Source of the DNA: Aquimonas sp.
Lineage (GTDB): Bacteria; Pseudomonadota; Gammaproteobacteria; Xanthomonadales; Xanthomonadaceae
Length of the DNA stretch: 64,000 bases
Assembly (NCBI GenBank): GCA_022241605.1
Contig: JAKOMQ010000012.1
Location: forward strand, 1-64,000
Reading direction: 5' to 3'
Shown here piece after piece: positions 17,037 to 23,679 of this stretch. Both the position numbers and the translations under genes were made by a program. Numbering within the stretch: position 1 is the first letter of the stretch; the number at the start of each line of letters is the position of its first letter. The notes under the pieces were generated by a model, which ran no database searches, was not told the DNA's origin, and was given only the letters and a program-made list of their open reading frames with translations.

Positions 17037-17312
17037 TTAATGGCGCTCACGCTCACGTTCAGCGCCCTTCGCACCACGCGGCATGCAAGGGCCCCGCAGC
17101 TCACGCCCATGTGCCCGCAATGCTAGCTGCATCAGCGCGGTCAGGCTGTCCCAGCCGAGCTTGCGCATTACCTGTAGGGGATGCGCGTAGACCGCTTTGT
17201 CGGCACATCCAGGGACCTGTGCGATGCGCGCCACTGAGTGGCCACGCAGCAGCAGCAACATCACCTCGCACTCGCGCGGCGTAAGATCTGTAAGCAGCGT
17301 GTCGTCAGAGAG
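17037..17312 (-). pseudogene. LuxR/NarL-type HTH fragment (C-terminal DNA-binding part)
   Basis: The frame reads LTPRECEVMLLLLRGHSVAR, then VMRKLGWDSLTALMQLA. This is the C-terminal HTH of a NarL/FixJ response regulator. The receiver domain is missing: an in-frame stop lies at 17313-17315, and eight bases further on the sequence becomes the nemA-like fragment. Proline in QVPGCADK and in AHPLQ, inside the two DNA-binding helices, suggests loss of function. The abrupt switch marks a recombination breakpoint. Confidence 0.7.
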
Positions 17313-17322
17313 TCAGCCGGCC

Positions 17323-17428
17323 GTTCAGGGGCCTGCGCGAAGGCCGCGAGCTGAATCCGCTGGACGGCTCCACCCTCTGCGGCGGCGGGGTCGAGGGCTA
17401 TGGGGACTACCCCTTCCTGCCGGATTGA
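17323..17428 (+). pseudogene. Second, truncated copy of the nemA 3' end
   Basis: The translation from about 17329 is GLREGRELNPLDGSTL, then CGGGVEGYGDYPFLPD and a stop. The complete nemA at 10533-11618 ends with LREGRELNPLDGSTLYGGG and DYPFLAG. Only the last 33 or so codons remain, so this cannot make an enzyme. The homology begins within a few bases of where the LuxR fragment ends. Its stop is 4 bp from the stop of the convergent 43-residue gene, which preserves an older gene order. Confidence 0.85.
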
Positions 17429-17432
17429 TTGG

Positions 17433-17564
17433 TCAACCGAATAACAACTGCCCCAAGCCCAGCAGGAACACGTCGCTGCCGTAGCGGGCACACAGCACGG
17501 CGCCTAGCGCCAGCAGCGCCAGCGCACCCACCCGCAGCCAGCGCTGCAGCCTGCGGGTGCTCAT
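17433..17564 (-). CDS. Second copy of the 43-residue membrane peptide
   Basis: An intact 43-codon frame from ATG (17564) to TGA (17433) encodes MSTRRLQRWLRVGALALLAL, then ARYGSDVFLLGLGQLLFG. It has one predicted membrane helix and is clearly paralogous to the peptide at 13083-13214. Its ATG still overlaps a TGA (ATGA), with codons for LQPA just before it, which match the last codons (QPA) of the MFS gene at the main locus. The rest of that MFS gene is gone. The peptide is therefore an orphan and may not be expressed. Confidence 0.65.
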   Translation of the reverse strand: MSTRRLQRWLRVGALALLALGAVLCARYGSDVFLLGLGQLLFG

Positions 17565-17920
17565 GCGGGCTGCAGAGCGAACGGGAGCGCTCAGGCAGCT
17601 AAACCCTTGCAGGCCGAGGTCTGCGCATCATGCTCGATGCCAAGGGCCAGCGCTGACAGCCGCCGGGGGCAAGCCAGTCGCAGTGGCCGCCGCCGCCCCT
17701 GAAGGCACGCAATTTCATGCAAAGCTTGATCCTGTGGCCGCCAGCTGAGGCTGAAGCTCGGCTTGTCACCCCGGCCAGCGAGCGGCTACTGGCCACTCCG
17801 CTCCGCTTTGACCCGGTGCTAACCGAGCCTTGGCTGGCGGCGGACCGCCCTCCAACCAGGAACAGCAGGCGAGCCCGCACGCGGCCAGCCCGGGAAGCCG
17901 CGAAGGCGATCTTGGTCCCA
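17565..17920. other. Interval without a gene, starting with a residual MFS tail
   Basis: The first 20-30 bases look like the residual 3' end of an MFS gene on the minus strand. No coding frame, hairpin or repeat could be supported in the remainder, which precedes the 3' end of the CheB-CheR hybrid. Confidence 0.5.
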
Positions 17921-20497
17921 TTACGCGCGGGCAGGTGCCTTCGAGAGATCCAGCAGGGTGATCACCACGCCATCGATGAGATTGTCGATCCGTCGATAGG
18001 GCATCACACGAACCTGGAACTGACGGCCGTCATCGGTCCGGATCTGCTTTTCGGAGGGCTGCAGACTGCGCAAGGTCTCCAGCGCGTCCGCGTGCAGCGT
18101 GGGGTACTGCAGGCTGCTGGTGAGATCGCTGAGCGGCCGGCCAATGTCGGTCTCACGCAGATTGATCAGCGTGGCCGCGCGGTCGGTATAGCGACGCACG
18201 TTGAGCTGCTGATCGAGAAAAAGAATGGCAATCTCGATGCTGTTCAGCACGTTTTTCATGTCGCTCTGCGCCAGCGCCAGGTCATCCAGCTTGGCCTGCA
18301 GCTCGCTGTTGATGGTCTGCAGCTCTTCGTTCATCGACTGCATTTCTTCCTTCGAGGTCGTCAGCTCCTCGTTGGCCGACTGCAGTTCCTCATTGGTGGA
18401 CTGCAGTGCCTCGTTCGAGGCCTGCAGCTCCTCGCGCGAGGCGAGGGCTTCTTCGCGCAGGCTCTGGATCTCCACTCGATAGCGTTGCAGATGCGCTTCG
18501 CTGGTCGGATCGGCCTGACCCTTGGGCTGTCGGCGACGGCGAGATGGCCCAATCGGGCCGGCGTCGCGAAACACCACCAAAGTCATGCCGCGCAAGGGAG
18601 ACGGCTCGCGGAACGGCTGCAGGGTGACATCGACCGTCAGTGTGCCGGCACTCGTCTCCACCTGCAGCGCGTGCAGCTGCCGTGTCTCACCCTGATCCGA
18701 CAGCGAGGCCAGGGCATCGAACAAGGCTTCACGCAGGCCCTCGCGAGCCATGACGTGGATATTCCAGTTGGCCTTGCCAGCGGCCGGCTCCAGATAGTTT
18801 CCGGTGCGTCCGCTGATGTAGACGATGTCGCCGCAGTCATTGATTACAACGGCGGCCGGCGCGAAGTTCTGAAGAAGCACTTGATCGGCCGACTGCTGCA
18901 GTCGATCACCGGGGGCCGTGGAGGTTTGGGGCGGTGGCATGCGCGCTTCCTTGGGGGGGCCGGCCAGGGGGGGGAAGGACTGCAGCAGCAGGTTGGAGCC
19001 GCGGATGCCGGCATCGTCCTGGCGCGCATACAGCCGGAATTTGACGTTCAGCGGTAAGAACAGGCTGGTGAAGCGCCCGACGGTTTCAGAGCTACCCAGC
19101 AGCAGCAGGCCCCCGGGCCTCAGGCTGTAATGGAACAGGGGCAGCAGCTTGCGCTGCAGCTCAGGCACGAAGTAGATCAGCAGGTTGCGACAGACGATCA
19201 GGTCAAGGCGGGTGAAGGGGGGATCGAGCACCACATCATGTTGCGCGAACAGCACCGTGTCGCGGATGCGCTTTCCGACCTCGTAGCAGGACGGGTGCGC
19301 CTCGAAAAACCGCACTAGACGCTCTGCCGACACGCTCTCGTTGATGCCCAATGGATAGCGCCCGCGCCGTGCACTGGCGATCGCATCGGGGCTGATATCC
19401 GAGGCGAAGATCTGCAGCTTGATCGAACTTCCGTCCGGAAGCCGATCAAATGCCTCAAAGAACAGTATTGCCAGCGAATAGGCCTCCTCACCGGTCGAGC
19501 AGCCCACGCTCCAAACCCGCAGATGCGTGCGCTCGCCGCGCCTCGCCAGCAGATCAGGCAGCACGCTCTCTGCCAGAGACTCCCATACGGGTGGGTCGCG
19601 GAAGAACCGGGTGACCCCGATCAGCAGCTCCTTGAACAGCAGCTCGGCCTCCTGTGCGTTGTCTGCAAGGAAGCGCGCATAGGCATCCACCGAGTCGATG
19701 CTGTGGATCGCCATCCGGCGTTCGATGCGCCGCTGCAGCGTGCTGGGCTTGTACAGGCTGAAGTCGTGGCGGATGCGTCGACGCAGCAGCTCGATGATCC
19801 GCGAATAGGGCGCTCCGTCCGCGACGTCACCCACCGCTGCGCGCGCGGTGCTGAGCGAAAGGCGCGTGTGCGACAGTACCTCCAGAATGCGCGCTGGTAA
19901 CTCCTGCGCCGGCGCAACGAGGTCCGCGCAGCCGGTGGCGATCGCGCTGCGCGGCATCGCGTCGAACTGCGCATCGCCCGGTTCCTGCACCGCCGTTAGG
20001 CCGCCCACGGCCTTGATCGCACGCATCCCCAGGCTGCCATCCGAACCCATCCCGGAGAGCACCACCGCGACCGCCCGCTCGCCCTGGACGGTGGCAAGCG
20101 AGGAGAACAGGACATCCACGGGCAGCCGCATCCCGCGTGGCTTGGCCGGCGGCGCCAGATTGAGCGTATCGGCCGCCAGGCTGAGCTCGGTGTTGGGGGG
20201 GATCACGTACACGCAATCGGCCTCGATTCGCAGCCCCTGGCTGGCCTCGCGCACGGGCATCGCCGTGCTTCGCTGCAGCAGCTGCGGCAGCAGTGCCTTC
20301 TGAGTCGGGTCGAGATGCTGCACAACGATGAAGGCCAAACCGCTGTCGCAGGGCGCGGCGCCGAGAAAGGCCTCCAGCGCGTGCAGGCCGCCCGCCGATG
20401 CGCCGACCGCAACAACCCGCACCGTCTGCGCACGCACGGCGCATGGCTCGCCAGTCACAGCCTTGGCCTCAAGCGCGGCCTGGCCCAAGCTGGACAT
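17921..20497 (-). CDS. CheB-CheR-PAS hybrid chemosensory protein
   Basis: The product is 858 residues from the ATG at 20497. Domain order: a CheB methylesterase core at about 25-215, with Ser34 in GASAGG, His61 in VQHLDP and Asp153 in SGMGSDG; then a CheR methyltransferase at about 230-490, with SAM motif VGCSTGEEAYS; a PAS-like segment at about 560-660; a coiled coil with repeated ELQSxNEEL heptads at about 680-745; and a C-terminal PAS domain. There is no receiver domain before CheB. Hybrids of this type couple receptor methylation and demethylation activities in one polypeptide and often sit beside sensor kinases. The start overlaps the stop of the upstream PAS gene (TGATG), so the two proteins are made together. 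No receptor or CheA is nearby, so the target is unknown. Confidence 0.85.
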   Translation of the reverse strand: MSSLGQAALEAKAVTGEPCAVRAQTVRVVAVGASAGGLHALEAFLGAAPCDSGLAFIVVQHLDPTQKALLPQLLQRSTAMPVREASQGLRIEADCVYVIPPNTELSLAADTLNLAPPAKPRGMRLPVDVLFSSLATVQGERAVAVVLSGMGSDGSLGMRAIKAVGGLTAVQEPGDAQFDAMPRSAIATGCADLVAPAQELPARILEVLSHTRLSLSTARAAVGDVADGAPYSRIIELLRRRIRHDFSLYKPSTLQRRIERRMAIHSIDSVDAYARFLADNAQEAELLFKELLIGVTRFFRDPPVWESLAESVLPDLLARRGERTHLRVWSVGCSTGEEAYSLAILFFEAFDRLPDGSSIKLQIFASDISPDAIASARRGRYPLGINESVSAERLVRFFEAHPSCYEVGKRIRDTVLFAQHDVVLDPPFTRLDLIVCRNLLIYFVPELQRKLLPLFHYSLRPGGLLLLGSSETVGRFTSLFLPLNVKFRLYARQDDAGIRGSNLLLQSFPPLAGPPKEARMPPPQTSTAPGDRLQQSADQVLLQNFAPAAVVINDCGDIVYISGRTGNYLEPAAGKANWNIHVMAREGLREALFDALASLSDQGETRQLHALQVETSAGTLTVDVTLQPFREPSPLRGMTLVVFRDAGPIGPSRRRRQPKGQADPTSEAHLQRYRVEIQSLREEALASREELQASNEALQSTNEELQSANEELTTSKEEMQSMNEELQTINSELQAKLDDLALAQSDMKNVLNSIEIAILFLDQQLNVRRYTDRAATLINLRETDIGRPLSDLTSSLQYPTLHADALETLRSLQPSEKQIRTDDGRQFQVRVMPYRRIDNLIDGVVITLLDLSKAPARA

Positions 20498-21108
20498 CAG
20501 CCCGCGGACGATTCCGTGCCCGGGGTCGCCACCAGAAGGATGTCCCCGCTGGTCGAGACGCGGCACAGACGGATCTGCCAGTGGCGCGCGCCGTCCGGTG
20601 TGTTTGCCGCTTGGACCTCGGCTTCGACGGCGTTGGCTCCGTCATGGATCAACGCTTCCAGCAGCGCGCCAAACTGCGCACGGCTCGCGGTGCGCAGCAA
20701 TTCACGAAATGGACGTCCGCATACGTCTTCGCTGGCAGCCGCGAGCAGCTTGGCGGCCGCAGGGCTGCACTCCTGCACTCGGCCCTGGCTGTCGAGCACG
20801 AAGTACGCGAGCGGCGCCAACGTGTGCAGCCCCTGGTAGCGCGCCAAAGTCTCGGATAACTCGCGTTCGCTGACCTCCAGCTGGGCCTGCTGGAGGTCCA
20901 GCTCCACCTGGTGGACCTGCAGCTCATGCAGCAGCTTCAGTGCATCGGCCGCGCTGTCCGGATCGCTGGCAAGGCGATGCAGCAGCGCGAGCGCTTCGAC
21001 ACTGACTCCCCAGCCGCGGCTGGGAGGCGCGATGCCCGCGCTCAATCGCTGCCGTGCGAGTGCGCGCAGTCCACTTGGGGTGCCCGCGTCTACGCTGGTC
21101 TGGTTCAT
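20497..21108 (-). CDS. PAS-domain protein coupled to the CheB-CheR hybrid
   Basis: The product is 203 residues. The N-terminus is helical (ALKLLHELQVHQVELDLQQA, a coiled-coil-like stretch), followed by a PAS domain from about residue 90 (APLAYFVLDSQGRVQECSPA) to about 190. No kinase or output domain follows. Start with MNQTSVDAG. The stop overlaps the hybrid's start as TGATG, which points to a stoichiometric partner. In related loci this kind of small PAS protein appears to be a split-off N-terminal part of the hybrid; that is inference. Confidence 0.8.
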   Translation of the reverse strand: MNQTSVDAGTPSGLRALARQRLSAGIAPPSRGWGVSVEALALLHRLASDPDSAADALKLLHELQVHQVELDLQQAQLEVSERELSETLARYQGLHTLAPLAYFVLDSQGRVQECSPAAAKLLAAASEDVCGRPFRELLRTASRAQFGALLEALIHDGANAVEAEVQAANTPDGARHWQIRLCRVSTSGDILLVATPGTESSAG

Positions 21109-21543
21109 GAGGGCTCCGATGAGAGATGGGATCTCTTCGGCATCTTAGCCCCAGCAGCTGAACCCCATGACGCGCGCGAACACCAGGCCCGTTTCCCTCG
21201 CAGAAACCTCCCCGCTCTGTGAATCCTCAACGGTGAGAGCGGTGCTCGTCCGGACTCGCCCTGCCGCCGCGCGGCGGCGGCGATCGCAGCGGCGACTGGG
21301 CACTGCCTCGATGCCTGGGGCGCTTCGCACAGCAAGCGCAGGTGCTGGGCTAGCGGCTGGCTCACCGAGGGAGCCAGTTGGCAGGCGCCGCCATGCACCC
21401 GGCTGGGGCCTCACCGGCGGCGAAGGCTCGACCGGATCAGCGGCCTCAAGGTACAAGCGCAACACCGCGACGAAGGGTAGCTGTCCGTGCGAAGTACGCT
21501 TTCTCACGTCTGGACCTAGCTCTTCGCCGCATACAGCATCCCT
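21109..21543. other. Interval of 435 bp without a supported gene
   Basis: Short frames exist on both strands, but none shows family character or a good ribosome site. It separates two minus-strand units and must contain the promoter of the PAS/CheB-CheR pair near 21109-21200. Confidence 0.5.
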
Positions 21544-22353
21544 TCAAGCCGCTCCCGGCGGCTTTTGTACCCGCCCCTCCCGCCACTCCCACTCCCGCGC
21601 GATCCTGCCGCCGGCCTGCAGGTATCGAAGAATCGCGCGCACGCTCACCACCGGGTAGCGGCCTCCCAGCCGGGTGGATACCGGGTGGTCGTTGAAGTCG
21701 AGGTTGGCTGCAAACAGGCCGCCGGCGATGCGTCGGGTGTAGGCGATGCGGACCTCATCCGGCGCGAAGCCCTGCGCCTGCAGCCAGGCTTGGGCGCTAC
21801 GGCGGTCGACGCGGCCAGGCAGCTCGGCCGCGGCCAGCATCTCCAGCGCCCAGGCGGTGGAGTTCTGGGTACGCGGGCTGCCGGGGCGCGCGATCAGGTT
21901 GTAGCGGGGCTGGTGCAGGGCCTGTCCTGCGCCCGCCAGCAGGCGCGCTGCCAGTGCTTCGGCCAGCGCCGGCTGCAGCCAGCTGATCCGCGCGTCCTGG
22001 CGCGCCAGATCGTCAGCGAAGAAGGGCAGCAGGCCCTCGGCGTACAGCGCGGAGCGATCGCTATCGCAGTAGTTCAGCAGGTGGACGACCGTCCAGCGTC
22101 CCGCTGGATGATCGCGCAGGGCGAAGCCGAGGTGACTGTAGTGCAGGCCGTGGGCACTCAGGTCGGTGCCGGCGCGCGAGAGCAGGGCGATCGGCGCATC
22201 CGCCGATTCAAGGGTCTCCAGCACGCGCAGGGCGGTGTCGGCGGCGGCGGCCCATGCCTGCGGGCTGGGCTCCTGCGCCTGACAGCCGCGCCCTGCCTGG
22301 GCGGGTGCAGCCATGCACATCAGCAGCAGGAGCAGCAGGCGCGCGGCGCTCAC
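21544..22353 (-). CDS. DUF2145 family exported protein
   Basis: The product is about 269 residues from a GTG that overlaps the preceding stop (GTGA). A signal peptide (ARLLLLLLMCMAAPAQAG) leads to a DUF2145 domain recognisable by YSHLGFALRD, TVVHLLNYCDSDRSALY and EGLLPFFADDL. DUF2145 proteins are periplasmic and of unknown function; the conserved Cys, His and Asn pattern and the HLGF segment recall papain-like or NlpC-type folds, which is only an impression. A longer frame upstream is an artefact of high G+C. It is coupled to a small membrane-associated protein gene at 22350-22748. Confidence 0.8.
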   Translation of the reverse strand: MSAARLLLLLLMCMAAPAQAGRGCQAQEPSPQAWAAAADTALRVLETLESADAPIALLSRAGTDLSAHGLHYSHLGFALRDHPAGRWTVVHLLNYCDSDRSALYAEGLLPFFADDLARQDARISWLQPALAEALAARLLAGAGQALHQPRYNLIARPGSPRTQNSTAWALEMLAAAELPGRVDRRSAQAWLQAQGFAPDEVRIAYTRRIAGGLFAANLDFNDHPVSTRLGGRYPVVSVRAILRYLQAGGRIAREWEWREGRVQKPPGAA

Positions 22354-22748
22354 GGCGAGATCCGCTGCCGGTGGCTGTGTGCAACCAGACGCTCGTCGAG
22401 CAGGAAGGCCACCGCCTCGCCGCCGACCCACAGCAGCACGCCGCCGGAGACAACGGTCGCGATCAGCACGGTGCCGACCACGATGCCGCTGGCGCCAAGC
22501 GCGTCGCGGCCGACGACAAAGCTCAACCGAGCGCCGTCGGAGGCGCCAGTGACAATCACCTCCATGCTGGCCCCGACCGGCCGCAGCGCGGCGACGCTGA
22601 GCTGGCCGCCGGCGACGGCGAGTTCGCCGCTGGCACGCGGCAGGGCGGACAGGGAGTCGGAGAGCCGGGCCGAGGCGCGGCTGGCCTCGCTCTGGGCGTG
22701 GGCGACAAGGGGCAGGAGCAACAGGGAACTGCAGAGCATCCGGCGCAT
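22350..22748 (-). CDS. Small exported membrane-associated protein, partner of DUF2145
   Basis: The product is 132 residues from the Met in MRRMLCSSLLLLPLVAHAQS, which gives a clean signal peptide. The mature part has two Ala/Gly-rich stretches, then a hydrophobic segment (ASGIVVGTVLIATVVSGGVL) that may cross the inner membrane, and a basic tail ending RQRISP. Not a family I can name. Genes of this kind frequently sit before DUF2145 genes in related bacteria, to my recollection; the four-base overlap supports a joint role. Confidence 0.7.
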   Translation of the reverse strand: MRRMLCSSLLLLPLVAHAQSEASRASARLSDSLSALPRASGELAVAGGQLSVAALRPVGASMEVIVTGASDGARLSFVVGRDALGASGIVVGTVLIATVVSGGVLLWVGGEAVAFLLDERLVAHSHRQRISP

Positions 22749-22809
22749 GAGGGATTCGCCTTGGGAGGGAGGCGGCAGGCTGCGCGAGCCGTCCGACAGA
22801 CGCAAGAAA

Positions 22810-22859
22810 GCTAGACGAAGTAGACTACGCTGCGACTATAGGTATAAGAAAACGACACT
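22810..22859. promoter_or_regulatory. AT-rich divergent promoter region
   Basis: The 50 bases before the XRE-regulator ATG are unusually AT-rich and contain TATAGG and GTATAAG, which resemble a -10 box for the plus-strand gene. The divergent pair starts at 22748. Autoregulation by the XRE protein is a reasonable guess. Confidence 0.35.
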
Positions 22860-23594
22860 ATGAGCCTGCAGGCCGAACTGGTGGACGCTCTGCGCCGGCA
22901 GCTGCGCGCGCAGGGGCTGACCTATGCAGCGCTGGCCGCGCGGCTGGGCCTGAGCGAGGCCACCATCAAGCGCATGTTCTCGCGAGGAAGCTTCAGCCTG
23001 GCCCGGCTGGAACAGGTCTGCGCGGTGCTGCATCTCGGCTTGGCCGACCTCGCCGAAGAGGCCGCGCGCGCCACGCCGCCGCTGGCCGAACTCAGTGAGG
23101 CGCAGGAACAGGCGCTGGTGGACGATCCGGCCCTGCTGCTGGCGCTGTACCTGGTGCTGAACCGCTGGCGCAGCGAGGAGGTGCTGGCCCGCTACCGGCT
23201 GAGCGCACCGGACTGGACCCTGCTGCTGGTGCGGCTGGATCGCTTGGGCATCATCGATCTGCAGCCGGGCAACCGCGCGCGCAGCCGCACGGCCCGCAAT
23301 TTCCGCTGGCGCCGCGGTGGCCCCATGCAGCGCTTCTTCCAGCAGCGCCTGCTGCCGGAGTACTTCAGCCAGAGCTTCGAGGGAGAGCAGGAGCAGCTGC
23401 TGCTGCTCAGCGGCATGCTGGCGCCGGCCTCGGCGCGGCAGATGCAGCGCCGGTTGCAGGAGCTGGCGGCCGAGTTCGATGCACTGCTGGCCCAGGATGC
23501 GGGCCTGCCGGCCGCCGAGCGCTTGGGCCTGAGCCTGGTACTGGCGCAGCGGCCCTGGAGCCTGAGCCTGTTCGCACCGCTGCGGCGCAGCTGA
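22860..23594 (+). CDS. XRE-family transcriptional regulator
   Basis: The product is 244 residues. An N-terminal Cro/CI-type HTH at about residues 17-65 is plain (YAALAARLGLSEATIKRMFS, with the recognition helix in EATIKRMF). The C-terminal 170 residues are helical and unlike peptidase or cupin effector domains, with WRSEEVLARYRLS and a winged-helix-like LLLVRLDRLGIIDLQPG segment near residue 125-145. The ATG at 22860 gives the full HTH. It is divergent from the DUF2145 pair, a plausible target. A strong terminator follows. Confidence 0.8.
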   Translation: MSLQAELVDALRRQLRAQGLTYAALAARLGLSEATIKRMFSRGSFSLARLEQVCAVLHLGLADLAEEAARATPPLAELSEAQEQALVDDPALLLALYLVLNRWRSEEVLARYRLSAPDWTLLLVRLDRLGIIDLQPGNRARSRTARNFRWRRGGPMQRFFQQRLLPEYFSQSFEGEQEQLLLLSGMLAPASARQMQRRLQELAAEFDALLAQDAGLPAAERLGLSLVLAQRPWSLSLFAPLRRS

Positions 23595-23613
23595 TTTCGG
23601 GCACCCCTCAAAG

Positions 23614-23645
23614 CGAAACGCCCGGCGCAGAGGCCGGGCGTTTCG
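23614..23645. terminator. Bidirectional intrinsic terminator
   Basis: A perfect 13-bp inverted repeat, CGAAACGCCCGGC (23614-23626) and GCCGGGCGTTTCG (23633-23645), has a 6-nt loop. The A/T bases at the stem ends give U-rich runs in both directions. It lies between the convergent XRE and protease genes and can serve both. Confidence 0.85.
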
Positions 23646-23679
23646 TTGGAGAGTGTTGAACGGCTTGGCCCGCGGAGCG

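Noticed and set aside
21145..21507. Minus-strand frame of 120 codons between the DUF2145 and PAS genes
   Set aside because: Poor ribosome site, Arg/Pro/Ala-rich chance-like composition, no family.
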